A stretch of 64,000 nt of DNA from Oenanthe sinensis (lineage: Eukaryota; Streptophyta; Magnoliopsida; Apiales; Apiaceae): contig CM053810.1 in the NCBI GenBank assembly GCA_028671895.1, positions 59,149,501-59,213,500 on the forward strand. The letters run 5' to 3'. A program made the translations under genes and the position numbers. Shown in pieces: positions 49,001 through 63,297 of the stretch. The notes under the pieces are model-generated. The model worked only from the letters and a program-made list of their open reading frames with translations, did no database searches and was not told where the DNA came from. The first letter of the stretch is position 1, and the number at the start of each line of letters is the position of its first letter.

Positions 49001-52000
49001 ATGATAATTAAAATTTAATTGGATGGTATAACTTATTACCTATGCCCATACTGTAGTATGGGCTCACCATCTTCATCAGTCCTAGTTGAACCCATGACGT
49101 TTTCAGCTATAATAATCAGACTACCATCAAGCTGGAAAAGATGATCCAACAAAAATAGGCAGGAGAATATCAGCCAAGAGCTATAAATAAAGTAAGATAT
49201 CGAAACAAAATGTGAGAACTTTAACCTGGACATTCTTCCACATAAATTCAGCCACCTCTATTTGTAACTCCGAACCATTAGTGATAGAACCACCGTTGAA
49301 CTGATAAGTAATAAAAGACAAAGAAGTTATAGTTTGCCTTTTAGTTATCGAGGGGAAAGTTAATGAAGCACTAAATATGTTCCATTCTTATGATAGCAAA
49401 ATCTGATCAGCAGCTCTTATTTGTCTATGAATAGTATATAAGCAGCAATTAGATATGAACCGAGGTAACTATTCTATATAGCAAAAAAAAAAAAGGATGT
49501 GTAGGAAAGATAGGATGTTCAATGAGAACTATTACTTAAAGTTTCCGGTTCTCACTGGTAGACACACTCATACAGTTCCTTTTTCTGGGATTTGGAATCT
49601 TGATTAGAACTATAGGTAATGGTTAATTGAAAAGAATTAAATAAAATTTCATGTTTTCAATGAAGAGTGACAAGAGGATGGTGAAACTAGAAATCAGTTA
49701 AATCATGAGATGTAACAATACGTGTAATCATGTTTTACCTTTTGTCTGGTGACTTCCCATAGTGGACCAAGAGCAGGATGAAGAAATATTAGATAAGGAG
49801 GCCCAGACTCAGCATATTTGCCATTGTCTCCAATCTAAATCATAAAGGGAAGATATGGTTTTTAATGAAATATCTCAAGAATGTCTAAAAGACGCTGTCA
49901 AAATTATGAAAATCTCTCCATTTTGATAACTAATCATTAAATTCATTTTAAAGTTCCGGGTTCGAATCCCGGGCAACCCACATACATTAAGTAGCTGGCT
50001 AAAAGAAGACTCTAATCAAAATATAGCATGTTCAGAAAAGAATCACAAAGTTTTTTGATCTATACCTCCGGAATATTTATATCACATTGAGAGAGAAGAT
50101 CATAGGAATTGCGTATGATGTCTAATAACGACCCATCTGGAGTCTGCACAAGTACTATTTACATTAGATAACCAATCATCAGGTTCATTTACAGATTTTG
50201 ATTAAACAAAAAAAACAGTAATCCGCTGACAATCTTATACAAGGAATAGAATTATCAGGTTACTATAAATGGAGTAATGGAGATGAGGGGTGTCAACAGG
50301 TTTCGGGGTTATGTTTGTGTTTGTACATGCGTCAATTTCACGTTCTAAAACCTACTGAAATAGATAAAATGAACATAAACAAGTAATCCTGTGTCTATTC
50401 GGATTAACCGAGTCATGCCATTTTCATGCTTCGTCTCTGTAAAATCAAGTCAGGCTAGAGATGGGTTCTGGGTCATATCAAACATTTGAGCGCAATTAAA
50501 TCATTTCATTTTTATATTCCTACTTATTTTCCAGGCTTCGCAAACAAAACATGGACATTCCTAATATAATAGTTATAAAAATTCCTGGGAAAATGATAAC
50601 TAAAAATATTAAGATGAATTTGGAATGCTCATATTTTGTAGATGACACTAAGCATCAAATTATAGGGGTCAGATATATAATTTCAAATAAACACAAATTG
50701 ACCTGATGTAAGGACTTGTCAGAATGTTTTCTCTTTTTCTTAGCAGATGATGTAACCTTCCTTCGGTCATTGTACACAATAAAGGTATCCAACAAATCTG
50801 CAATCGGGAAGCAAACTGTTCTATTAATGTGCGTGGATATATACATATTTGACATAACGCAAATTGTGAAAATTTATATTGCATAAATTAATCAGAAAAA
50901 TAAATTTGTATTACCTTCTCCACCTTTGTAACATCGAGAAGGATACATGTTTACAAAACTATCTGCAATATTTTGCATTGTGCATTCGAGACGCCCACCA
51001 GAAACACTACAAAACAAATAATGATCAGAACAAAGACAATATCTAAAAAAATGACCAGATGGAGATTTATAGCTTCATAAGCGAAAATGCTTTCAAGCAT
51101 ATACCTAAATCAATACAGATTCTCAGGGTTACTTGTTAAGTATTCCAATGCAAAGTAGTGTTTAGATCCCTTGTTAAATAAACATTATCCATGTACAAAT
51201 CTGATGTCATTGATAGGAGACATATCACCGAAATTATGACAAGACAAGTCCAGAAAAGGCTGCATTATCGGGAAGAAGACAAATAATGAAGGTCATTGTA
51301 AAAATCTTTAGTATTTAATTATCTTCTATTTTTAATTATTAAGAATAAATCAAACCCATTCATTTTTTAGTTGAATTGACTATAGTAATTAAGCTTAGGA
51401 TTTTTCTCTGAGACTGAAGAATAGCAATATTTCTCAATGATGGCAAAATGAGATGGAGAGGACGCTGGTCTCTTCCCGTCTTTTGCTAGCCTGTAATTTA
51501 AAAGGTCTTTACGAAGACATAAAGAAGCGGAATAAAGTAGTGTTGGGTAAGCGAAGGTAATGAGCAAAGCAAGAAAACCAAAAGTTACCGAAGGACCCAG
51601 TTTGGCACAAGTTATGGTTGCAAGTCGTACTTTGACATAGCTTATTTGAAGTAGCTTTTGGGCTTAGTACCATGTTCTACTTCGCAACTTATAAATTATT
51701 TAAACAATCTAGTTAATACTTTCATGTGCTTTGCTAAACACAGGTTTAATTTATTAAACACCGAGTTACTCAATAAGCCGACTTAAGAGGGCTGCATCCT
51801 TCATTTACAAATTCAGCCAAATAAAGCCAAATTATTTTCTGTGAAACGACTAGGAAATTTAACTTTGTGTCCAGAATTTCCTTTATTCTTCCCTACAATT
51901 TGTGGTGGCGGATATTCTTGCAGGGGCCATGCACCCAGAATATTAATAATTAAAAAAGTAAACAAGAGAATTTCAGAATTTAAAGTTATGTACCGATGAT

Positions 52001-55000
52001 GGATACCACACTGGTCCATGTACGTGATTGGCTTCTTTACATTAAGCACCATGCCTGGTAAACTGGTTTCGTTATTGCTTGATCCAATAAGCTCTGCAGA
52101 ATGCAAGTCCACATACAGAATGTTCGTGTTGGCAGGAAACTCTGCCTGCAAACTTATCACAATGCAAGAGGTCGGTTATGGAGAAGATCAAAGATACTCT
52201 TGCACTCGGAAGTAGATACGGACAGACATGACAGTTATCAAATATGAATGACTACAAAAGCTCACATATGGTTGATATTATATAATCCACTGAATTCTTC
52301 TTTTAATGCACTACAAACTGAGAACTTTTTACTTAGATTCAGTCGAATGAATAATGTATCATACTTTCAAACTATAATCAGCCTTAAATTAAAAGCCTAA
52401 TAGTGGCCATAATAGATATCAACTTATCATATGTGAACTAAAGGTTTTGTTTGTCAAACTAGGGATGGCCTCTTGACGGCTATTTTAATTTTTTGGCAAC
52501 TGAATTTAGGTTCGAAAGATGATAGAAAATGAGCTGGCTAAGACTAAAAACTAAAACGCTTTTTTCGGAAATTCTGAAAGTAGCATATGTGCTAGGTAGA
52601 ACTTCTGGATGAGTTTTTCTCTCTATACCTCACCCATTCCAAAATATTTCTTTACAATATACGTCAAAAATTATTTTCTCAAGTCTTCACCATACTCAAA
52701 ATATACTTATTACAATAATAATGGCATATACAATTGACACAAAATCAACATAAATGATTATTATTATTATTTTGATGCAAAAACATATACATTATATATA
52801 TAGGGTCAGGATCAAATTAGAGCTTTATTCTGAATTAGAACTTAGAACCAAAGTCAGCCTAGTATTTTTTTAGTCAACAATTCATATATTCTTTTGTTCT
52901 GCTACAATACACAATATGTTTGAATCTGATGCAATACACAATATTTTTTGTGAATTATATAATATGGTGTCAATCTGCAGTACAAAATAATTTTAGTCTG
53001 AAATGCATATTAATGTTTTAAGAATAAATTGTTTTAACACAATTTATTATTCTCTCTTATAACATGTTAGAAAAAACAATTATGTAAAACAAATAATTGA
53101 AAACTAATATATTTTATATAAAAAGTATTGTGTTTTGTTGAAGAATGTATGAATTAATTCTACGATTCTAAGATTTTGATACTTTTAAGTGGAACCTGGC
53201 CCATATGGCCATATATATAGGCTCAAATTCTACAAATACTACAATCTTACAAGATTCACTATATAAATCAAGTTCACAAAATTCATTATATACAAATAAG
53301 ATACGAGAATATGAATACAAATATAGTTCAAAGTAAATAAATATTATACGATTCACTAAAAGCTAATATATGGTTCGACTGGTTCGCACTTTGTAGACTA
53401 ATTTAGGTTGTCTTTGAACCCAAACCAAAATATATTGATGAATCTCACAATCTTTAGTACATTTAAGTTACTGTTATTTTGGAAGGAAATAGACATGTAT
53501 TATGGTACTATCAATTGAGGTTTTTATATTTTCTTATTAAAATATAATATACAGAAAATTTAATAGAACAAGTGCATTGAATTCCTATTAATACATTATT
53601 ACAGTTAACATCTTTAAAAAGTTCAAACACCTATATATTATTATAATGTTATTTAAGTTGATAAGTTTTGAATATACATACATATACAAGGTAACAATCT
53701 AAACTAAAAGGTAAAGACATACCAGTCACGAATGTTAGGGATATAGATCTCAATCAAAATATAAATGAGCATCTTCATCAATTCTCTTATCATAGAATTG
53801 AGGAAATTTATGATACCTATGCTTAGAAAGAGGTCCATTACTAATTCCAAACTTGTCAAACTCTGTATACTCGATGCATGAAAAGCCATATGCCCACTTT
53901 CCATTATGGTTCTTTTTCTCGACTAAAACATTAATTCCTTCAGTAGCCCCTGAATTCCGCTCACACGATGCGAATCCCAATTTCTGCAAGATCAGCATTT
54001 GACAACTAGAGTATATGAAACAAGTTTGTTTGTACGCTTTCACAATTAAAGCTTTCAGTCATCAATATGTATTAATGTGTTATGATATAACTCAATCACA
54101 ATTCCAAATGCAGAAAGGAAAAAAAACGGAGTTATAACTGAGGCTATTCATATGGATTTAAATTTCAGCACTTGCTTCTAAAATTCCCCTTGAAGCCCTT
54201 TATTAGATGCGGAGCCAATCATCAGGAGGCATGCCACCCTTGATACTGATTGCGTATTTGGATTTGATTACAAAATTAATTGACTAAGTACAGAAAATCA
54301 TATTTAGGACTTTCATGCAGTCAAGCAAACAGCATGTACAAACAACAGGTGCATTCATAATGGGGATCTCAGTTAAATCTTATTTTTAAACATAGAACTC
54401 AGCCAAAAATAAACTTCGATTATATATAATTATATAAGGATAGTTGATTTAGAGGGAAAGTGAGTCACTTGAATCTTTTCTGAGTACAGTTTCAAATTTG
54501 ATCAAGATTTTAGTCATCTTTTAAAGCAATATCCTGTAACCATAAACTGTTTTAAAGTTCTAAACAAGTACGAGAAGACTAAGGTGGCTATATTAGAAGC
54601 AATTATGAAGGAAGTGCTTCTTCTATGTGTGTTATATTAATTACGTTCAGGTTGCAGTGTTCCACCCTTTGGACTGTTGGGCTGTTAACATGTAAAAATA
54701 CCCTCCAAGATGTTCAATTAGCTATTTGAAATTTCATAGATCGTCAAATCCAGATTAATATTTAATGAAACAATATTGTATATACAGCAACAATACTGTG
54801 GGACCTACTTTGTTATGACGCAATCCAATTCCTGCTAGTGCTAAGAGTGTCAGGTCAGTAGCAGCCACAACATTACTGCAAAATCATCAATTACAATACA
54901 TCCTCAGATTTATTTTATATATAATATTGTGGCTTGATAGAAAAGTCATAGGGTCAATGAGATATTTGACTGCAACCTGACTTGTCGAACTGTTGCACCT

Positions 55001-57369
55001 TTTCTTCCATAATCACGAAAATGCTGGAAAACGCCTTTATCATTGGCAAGTTTCCATATCGCACCATGACCACCAGGCTTGCATACAGGAAAGAATTTTC
55101 CAGCCACCAGCCACTGACCATCTTCTGCACTAACAGCAGGAACAAGAGGCTGCCATTTGGCAACATATTATAAATTATGGAAGTGTGTACAATTAAACTT
55201 ATATATACACATGCAACAGAATAATAAAATCAGGGAAAAAGAACCACAGTTGACAGTATTCAATCTCAAACCTGTTCAAAAAGTTTAAATCTGGAACGGC
55301 CTCTTCCAAACCATCTCAGCTTTTCACACAATGATGTGATGTGTTTATGGTTGTTCTTTGCTGAGCTAGTCATAATCGCAACAGGGCTCACACATTGTTT
55401 TGCATACAATTTAAAATATAAGAACTCTCTAGCCTTGCAAAAAAAAATTACAACGGTGTAAGACTTGTCTCCCAAATCTTTTATATTAACAACACTTACG
55501 AGGAATATACCAACTTTAAAATTTGACAAATACAGATATAATACCTGAAGATCTCTTATAAGACCTTCTAACAATGTCCGTCCACAATATGGAAGCATCG
55601 CAGCCGGAAGACATTCACCTGTAACAGGGTCAACCAAACCAAGCCTGTCTGCAGAGCCTCCCAAAGGATAAATTTCTCCTAGTTCTGGCAGGCCCTGAAC
55701 CAAATAAAAATGATTATATCTTTATACTGTTGTGCCACATACTTTCTGTTTAAACTGATACAAAAGGTACCTCTATTCCCCATAGAGCTGCTTGAAATGC
55801 ATACTCTGTGTCTTTAGAAAGGTCGAGTACATTGGGAGGGTGTATTTCAATAATTTGTGACTCTGTTGAATTACTTTTTCTGTGGGAGAAATTTATGCCC
55901 TGCTCTTTGTAAGTTGATTGAGCAAGAAGCTCCAGTACCATGATCTGATATCTAAAACAAATGGTTTTAAGCACAAGATAATTTAATTTATAATTACATA
56001 TATTGGGTTCATACTCAGAATAAAAAGACAAAACATGTGAAATGACAGTTTTACTGGGAACACCATGACAGCCGTAAAGGGAAGCTAGATAAAACTCAAT
56101 AATATAGACCAAATGGCTCAGTACTAGTAACACACTTCATCAACGAATGTTCCAAAATTCAGACTAAATCCATATGTAAAACTAAAACAGCAACACCAGT
56201 TGAACCTAAACCTATCTTGATTAAAGAGAACAATGGGGGCCGATATGAAGAAAAACGAATACAGGGCAGCGTGAAATTTTTCTTATTGCCTTGTTTTCTA
56301 TAAACAGTAGATAACTAGATATATTCAATATAAATGCACATCCAGGTGATATATAGTCTAGTTCAAAGACACCTTTCCCCTTTACTATGCAATTTCAGAC
56401 AGTAGAACCAAACTGATAGAGTTCGGTTGAACATAACAAAATCATATACCTATTTCAGAATGAGTCAATCTAAACACTCCTAATTTTTACTCTTTTCTCA
56501 CGTCTTTATATAGGAATAGAAAGCCATGACCCACTAAAAACGAGATATAAATCACCGACCACAGTTGTACAAATCGCCAGTCACTATAATACAAATCACT
56601 TTATATCACTGCAGCCTACTTAAACCAGCTGTTCATACGTAATACGGTTGTGAGAGTTTTTAGTTATCATTTTAATTGTTTGTTTTGATTCGAGCACGCG
56701 AATATATATACACAAAAAGAATGTGAAGTAACATAGAACTAACCCAATAATTCCACCAATGCAGTCATAAAACTGTTCAACCTCCCGCAAATTTTTAACT
56801 AACAATCGCAACGCCTTCATTTCTTCATCATCAATCCTCTCAACATTCTTCACAGTTCCTTCATTTGCATCCCAATTCTCAATCATCTCAGCCAATCCAT
56901 ACAACGCAGTCTTCAACGAACTCCTCTTGGACTCGAACTCATCCGACTTGAGCGAATGCTCCTGCCCCGCTGCCACCACACACTTGATCAAAAACAGCTC
57001 ATCTTCCTCCAATAAACCAAAAACACCTCTACTGTGTGTACGGAAGAAGCTCTTAACTCTAGAATCACGGTCAATTAGTTTGATTTTTTCTTTAAAGTTA
57101 GTTAATTTGGAAAGGCTCGAGCGTAGGGCTTTCAACCGCGCGATTTCCTTGCGGAAATCGAAGTTGGAAGGAGGCGGCGCGTGCTCGACAGGCGCGGTGG
57201 AGACGCGTGAGATGTGAAGAGAGTTAGAAGAGGAAGCGAGAGGAGGTTTGGTAGTGAAGGAGGATATGAAGTTGGTGTAAGTATAGGTGTGTGTATATTT
57301 GGTGAAGAGAGGGGAGGTTTTAGGTTGGGGAATGAAGAGAAGGTGAGTGTTGTGAAGTGATGAAGCCAT
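46019..57369 (-). CDS. UGP3: UTP-glucose-1-phosphate uridylyltransferase 3, chloroplastic (849 aa, 17 exons)
   Basis: Exons (minus, in order): 56744-57369, 55771-55951, 55545-55694, 55272-55433, 54977-55149, 54809-54875, 53817-53983, 51994-52152, 50915-51006, 50703-50797, 50066-50143, 49739-49834, 49226-49300, 49040-49131, 48766-48928, 48295-48355, 46019-46131. All have GT-AG ends and phases that join without a stop. The N terminus is rich in Ser/Thr/Tyr and short of acids, as in a transit peptide. The nucleotide-binding loop LGGSADRLGL is at 280-289, followed by KPGGHG and NxGATEGINVL. The last exon gives GSWFWKYN and SHVQLKMVEC. In Arabidopsis UGP3 makes plastid UDP-glucose for sulfolipid (SQD1) synthesis. 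Length is close to the Arabidopsis protein. Confidence 0.92.
46718..47345 (+). mobile_element. Possible Helitron 5' end in UGP3 intron 16
   Basis: TCTATACTATATTATTAAAGCC directly after an A matches the 5' terminus typical of plant Helitrons (TC at an A|T target). The following 450 bp repeats tttaaaataataat-tagattatttagtcttt and related words two to three times. I found no convincing 3' hairpin plus CTRR end, so the right boundary is arbitrary. Confidence 0.4.
49952..49980 (+). other. Fragment matching the 3' exon of plastid trnK-UUU
   Basis: Twenty-nine bases containing GTTCCGGGTTCGAATCCCGG and ending GCAACCCA equal, from memory, the T-arm and acceptor end of chloroplast tRNA-Lys(UUU). The flanks do not continue as tRNA or plastid sequence. 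It lies in UGP3 intron 11 on the opposite strand and cannot form a full tRNA. Confidence 0.5.
52802..53205. mobile_element. Possible MITE in UGP3 intron 7
   Basis: The left end gggtcaggatcaaatt after TATATATA and the reversed right end gggccaggttccactt match at about 11 of 16 positions. The interior is AT-rich. Position and form resemble plant Mutator-like small elements. No clean target duplication is visible. Confidence 0.3.
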
Positions 57370-58281
57370 GGTTTGAGTGAATGGAATTGAAGAGGGTGGG
57401 GGGAATAGAAATGGAGGGAGAGAGGGGGGAATATGCCGGGGGAATAGAAATGGGATTCAAACTGCTGGAATCAAATCAATCCTCTCATCCTCCGTGTTTA
57501 TATTCTATTGGTTCTCCATATTCCTTTCTTTCTCCCTGCGTGCTTACGTGGCATTTATGTTACTTTGTTACTTTGCTTTGTATGATCCGGACACTTTTTT
57601 GTGAATTATGGAAAAAGGTTTATTCTTCCAAAGGTTCCTTCAGTCACCGGCACTAGAAATAAACGTGTCATAACAGGGGAAAAAATGATTTATTTTGTCT
57701 TGCATTTGCATTCATCTTTTCCGGTGTTAGCAAATATATTTTGTTTTGTGAGTACATAATAGGAATATGAATATTATTGAAATGAAAAAAAATCATGAAA
57801 CAAGGACAAGATTATTATGTTCGTTTGGAAAATCAAATTCATCAAAAGTAAGTTTTGTTTTTTGAAAACAAGTACTTAAAAAGAATTAAGATAGATTTGC
57901 AAAATACCATGTCACGGCACTAGAGTGTATATATATATACTTCAAATTCAATTTTTTGGGACAAATTCACAGAGAAGCATTTGAATAATCAAACATTGTG
58001 TTGTGGTTTAGCATTAAAAATATCTAAAAACTGTATACAATGAACATGTTATTTTTCTCACGCAACTACTGTTGTGTTCCAAAAACCAAGCCAAAGCTGG
58101 TTTTACCCCTATTTCGCCCCTGCACACAATGTGTTTAAACGATTTATTACCCTGTAATTGTATTCATGATTTTGAAGTACATTTGGGGTTAGAAAACAAC
58201 GTCAGAGCCGCCGTACATACAAGCTCAGCTCAATGAATTCTCCTAATTGAGTGCCACTCAACATTCGAACATAAAAAAAGG
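57370..58281. other. UGP3 promoter side and SAM50 3' flank
   Basis: Both neighbours are on the minus strand. The right end holds the SAM50 3' UTR. The left end holds the UGP3 leader, purine-rich on the plus strand (gggagagagggggg near 57416-57428). No other gene is seen; the open frames 57377-57656 are shadows of this purine-rich leader. Confidence 0.5.
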
Positions 58282-61200
58282 TTATAGTGGTGACGAGAAG
58301 CTGAACTGCAAACCAGTCTTCCCTTGATCATTTTCGTGCTTTTTCAGTATTTGGCAATAGTTGACCTGTTAATCACTCGGAGAATTTCAGCAAATATTAA
58401 TGAACAGAAAAGAAAAACCAGAGTCTGAACAGAAAAGAAAAACCAGAGTCTTTGTTTTCACAGAAGAGAAGAGAGCATCTCGTGCAAGAGAACAAACATA
58501 ACATGATTGAAGAGCGTAATGAAACTTTTCTACTAGCTAAACAGCAGTGCAAAACCAACTCTGAAACCAGTAAAAGTGAGAGTGCATCTTATGTTATTAG
58601 CCTCGTCAGATATGCAACTAAAACTTAATGTAATAAGACATTAAATCTTCCTCCAGCCCCCTGAAGTATGTTGCATATCATCAAATCCCAACAGATAAGT
58701 CCTTCATTTCCCTCTGTATATACCGAGATTTACACCTGACTTTCTTTTCCACTAAGCAGACTCAATGTACACAGGTTCCTATTAGAGACGGTGATCCACA
58801 CTTTGTTGCTTCTTATATAATAAGCATTCAAAATTTACACATATATATATATATACACAACTTATAAGCAGGTTTCACCCCTTTTTTATAACAGAAAATG
58901 ATAGAAAAAATCCCAAATGCAGCACAAAGGTTTATATATCCTACTTATCCAACAATATATACCGGCTATTTGCTTTTGAACACTAATGAGTTACTACAGA
59001 GCACAACTGATTCAGAATGCATATATTCCAAATCAAAATATATCATGCCAGCATCTTGAACTATTTCAGCATGCTCAAGATGGTATTAGAAGAATTGGAC
59101 TAATTTTTTTTTGTGATAGTGGGAACTATTTAAGAGTTAGAATCGAGGATGAACTATACAAAACAAGATATAATATAATTATTGCAAGATAGATGACTAA
59201 CCTCCATGCGGAATAGTCTAGTTGGTACAATAATCCCTAAACCTACAGAGCTTCGGAATGATTCAAGAAATTTTTTAGAAGTCAAGTCTCGAAATGCTTG
59301 CTCTGTCACTTTATTAAGGCTCCCAGCACGAGCAAATGCATGCCCATATATACCTTTTTCTCTGAAAAATCGCAGCGGCAGATCAAAAGAAATGTCAGCA
59401 AAGGCGGTAACAGCCAGGGAAGAATTTTCAATAGTTCCATCATCGGCCCTAGCTTCCATATTTGGCTCTGTAGGGCCCAACCCCTTCGACTTGAAACTCA
59501 GCAATGATGTTGGGCCTCCTACCATGCAAACTGGGGAAGAATTGCTGCCTAAGAAATATCTGTCAGGCAAATAAGGTGAATTGAGGAATCCATTTCCCTG
59601 CGAAAAAAGAACACCGCTAGCAATCCCAAAGTTGAGTGCAGCATTGTAAAAACCCAGAGGAACAGCGCATCGAAGATCAAACTCCTGCAGAGAAGCTACA
59701 ATTAGATATATAATTCCTGCAGAGAAGTTAAAAGTGAAAAAACAACAAAATGCAAGTAAGTATAACAGCAGTAGCATACATATAAACGATTATCGCAAGA
59801 AGAAATTTTAATCATCTGAAATATGATCATGATAAGGTTAAACATAATAAAAGCCGATCTATATTTTTATGTAAAGAAGATACAGAAAGATAATATACCG
59901 CTGAATTTTAGATTTCATCGCACTTAAACTATAGATCAAGCAGAATTTCCCCCAGCTAATCCTACCCATCATGATAACCATGCTTAGCTAAGATGACCAA
60001 CTATAAACCTAACAGAAATTTGGTTTACCCCATAAAAAGAAATCTTTCAGAAGGTAGTACACAAAGGCCAAAGCCAAACTGCCTTGATGGCATTCCTGAT
60101 ATCCTAAGGCTAAACCAGACTGAAGATTAGAATATTACAAGTACCATAAGTCCATTTGTATAAGATAATTAGCACAAATCAGCAAAAACAAAATGATTAA
60201 TAAAGGAGAAGAAATTCATACAAGAATTCTGGAATAACATATTGAAATAATTTCACAGGTACCCACTACCCAGTCACGGAGATTTATATATTGAAGTGGA
60301 TAACTGACCAAGTACATAGGAAATCCAAAAGGAGAGTATGAGAGGTAAATGAACCTGGCGAAAAAAACGTGACCTCTTGTAATCAGGAACCAAGCCACCA
60401 AATTGAGAAGCAGATACAAAAGCAAACCCTCGTGTTGGCCGTAAAGGTGAATTTCTCTTGTCAATTTTAAATGTGTACCTCAAAGCAGAGTTCAAACCAC
60501 GTTCGAGCTGCCTTCTTACTGATGTAGATGACATTTCTGACGGATCTATTAAGGTATGCAAAGAGAAATTGCATGCTACATCGTGATTATTATTCGATAG
60601 AAGGCCAAGAGATAGGCCAACTGATTGCTCCTTGAACGAAGAGAACTTTAGGAAATCTTGGGAAAGCAAGGATACTCTAGTGTTTAAAGGAGGAACTAAC
60701 CATATGAATCTGGGTAGATGTACACCAGCAGAAACCTCTGGCATTTGGTCACAACCATAAGTTAAGGAACCATCCCAAAGATCCCCATACCCAAACAAGT
60801 TTTTCAGCTTCAGTGATCCTTCAAGTGGAAGCCATGATTTAGCCTGCAAAAGTATTTGATATATATGTTACAGACAAGGCCTTACCCAATTACCTTTTGT
60901 TGATAAGGATGGACTCAAGGCCAAAATCAAGATTAGTAACTTAATGTGACATCCAAGTTTAGTCAATCCAGGACAAATATGGAGGGGGGAGGGGTGTTCT
61001 TTTTAAACATATACGAAAACTATCAAGATTGACAAAGTTAGCCAGATTGAAATCGCTTCCATGGCTTATTGTTAATTACTTGTGAACCACTCATAGCTAA
61101 GAGATATTGGTTTCCCTTGCCTTGAAAATGTCCCAATCCACTAGTTTTTAGATTAAACATTTTCACAATTTACATTGCAAACACTCTAATTACTGGGCAT

Positions 61201-62269
61201 TTATTAGACAAAATAAATATCCGGAAGTAGTTGCCACTTGGAAGATCCTTCTCGCATGAACCTTAGATGACAAATTGCAATGATGTACTCATTTAGATGG
61301 ACGGTGAACAAAAATTAAGGATGTGCTTACCATTCAAGTATAATCAATATACATATAAGCATTACATCATTACAAGTCAACTCACATATACAAGTATAAA
61401 TTAGGCCCAACTACCGCATATCAGCTCTACAAAGATTATTTATTTAGTTTCATAGGGCCGTAAACATGAGTATTCTAAATCTATATATCACTATAATAAC
61501 TAGTCCGTAACAAAACTACAATGTTATGTACCTATTTAAAGTAAATCAATGCCTCCCATTCACATCAAACTATTGACTGCAACCAAAGACTTAAGGAAAT
61601 ATCACCAGCATTCCACGAATAAATTGCATATTACAATTACAGGAATACTGCCGATGACTAATTTAAGTGTTACTCATCTATTATTGATTCCGGAATCTCA
61701 TTTAATGTTCTTACTAGAAATCAACAATCATTTCATCAAAATTAATTTACAGATTGTTCGAAACAGTATACCTCAGGCTCGGAAAAAATGCGAAAATCAC
61801 AGGAAAGACGTTTTGGATCCTCGACAACATCCACAATCACATTAGTAGTCCCAGTCAACTCCGACGGACCTGAATCGAAAGTGATATTAACGGAATCAAA
61901 CAATTGAAGCTGCCTCATCCGATCTTTCGCAACACTAGCCGCCTTAAACAGCTCCTGGAGTGAAGTTGCAGTTTCTAGGGCTTTGAATTCCGACTTAATC
62001 AACGACTCGTTAGTTTTACAATTACCGTTGATTACAATTTTGTTAACTCGTAACGGAGCATTTGAGGAGTAGATTTGCCGTAACAGAGTCTCCGTTTTGG
62101 ATACGTTGAATTGTGTTTCTGATTCATCGGGGAATGCTTCGTCGTCGTCATCGTCTTCTTCGTCGTCGTCGTCGTCGTAATATTCTTCATCGTCCTCGTC
62201 ATCATCGTCGTCGTCGATTTCTAGTGGCGGATTGCGATGGTTGTCGGATTGTTCGCCGGAGAGAGACAT
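58282..62269 (-). CDS. SAM50: SAM50-type Omp85 protein of the mitochondrial outer membrane (517 aa, 4 exons)
   Basis: Exons: 61772-62269, 60355-60843, 59202-59684 and 58282-58365, all phase 0 with GT-AG introns. The protein inserts beta-barrels into the mitochondrial outer membrane as core of the sorting and assembly machinery. Residues 19-49 are extremely acidic (26 of 31 Asp/Glu). A single POTRA-like region follows (about 55-150), then the Omp85 barrel with LEGSLKLKNLFGYGDLWDGS and, in the last barrel, NKVTEQAFRDL. The C terminus ends KTGLQFSFSSPL, an aromatic beta-signal. The 27-residue last exon is separated by an 836-bp intron and is easy to miss. Size and single POTRA fit plant SAM50 rather than the larger plastid TOC75 or OEP80. 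Confidence 0.92.
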
Positions 62270-62525
62270 TGATATCGCCGGAATAGAAAGAGCAGTAGGT
62301 GTGTGTAGTGTAGCTTCTATATCTATTCTCTGGCAAGCAAGCTATTGGGATCTCTATTTTTGTGTATGGATTGAAGATAGTGTGGAGTACTGGGTTCCTA
62401 ATCAAATGTAACCAAAAATTAAATAGATTTATTTTCCGTATATAAATTTTTTACTTCTATTTTTTTCTTATTTTATTAGAATGTTAAACCCAAACAATCA
62501 AACATCACTTATTTAGTATTCGATT

Positions 62526-62907
62526 TAGTCCTTGCGTAGCTTGTTTCATGTACTTTTCGTGTTGTGTTTTTGTGTTATATCTAAAAAAATTAATACATAA
62601 ATAAATGGATAAATATATTAAAATATTATATTATTAAGTATATTTCTATAAATATATATTAAATATATATATTTATATCATATTTACAAACAAAATTATG
62701 TATAATTATATAAATAAATATAGATATACTTATAATAAAAATAACATATCTATATATATAATATTTATTTATTTTATTTCGTGTATTTCGTGTTGTATCC
62801 AAAGGCTAAACACAAAATCAACCCCAACGTGTAATTTCATGTCGTGTACTCAAAATGCAAATACAAATTTCGTGTCATGTGTTGTCGTGCGGTAAATTGC
62901 CGGTCTA
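62526..62907. mobile_element. hAT-type element, copy 4
   Basis: The right end aaattgccggtcta is the family terminus. The left end tagtccttgc matches 8 of 10 bases. The interior carries ttcgtgttgtg and cgtgtcatgtg words in the same orientation as copy 1 and the shared AT-rich core. No target duplication is visible, so the left boundary is less certain. Confidence 0.6.
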
Positions 62908-62909
62908 CA

Positions 62910-63297
62910 CATGGGTATTGATTTTTCATAGGGTGACGTACTTTTTTATATATAATTTATATATTAAATTTTAAAAAAATAAAAAAGTTATTTAATTAAT
63001 AAGTACTCCTCTGTTTTTAATTAATTGTATTTTGATTTTTTACACGTTTTTTAATACGCATATAAAATCTAGTTCGATAAATTATGTTTTTTTTTGAAAA
63101 TCCGATAAATTATGTTTTGTTTTTAATAAATATACATTAAAAATGATTTCATATGTCTTACACGAATAGAAATGTGAAATTTATGCGGTAAGGTACTTTG
63201 TACCTCCAGGGCTATAAATGTAATGTGAAAATAAACAATGGAAGCATCACAAAGTTGAGCATATAAATCAAGAGAAGTGCTAAATTATAGTCAAGTG
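62910..63297. other. Intergenic, no gene seen
   Basis: AT-rich DNA with a duplicated aatccgataaattatgttt-like word at 63070-63118. Its right side is the 3' flank of the Ole e 1-type pseudogene. Confidence 0.5.

Noticed and set aside
59206..59574. 122-aa plus-strand open frame
   Set aside because: Antisense shadow of SAM50 exon 3.
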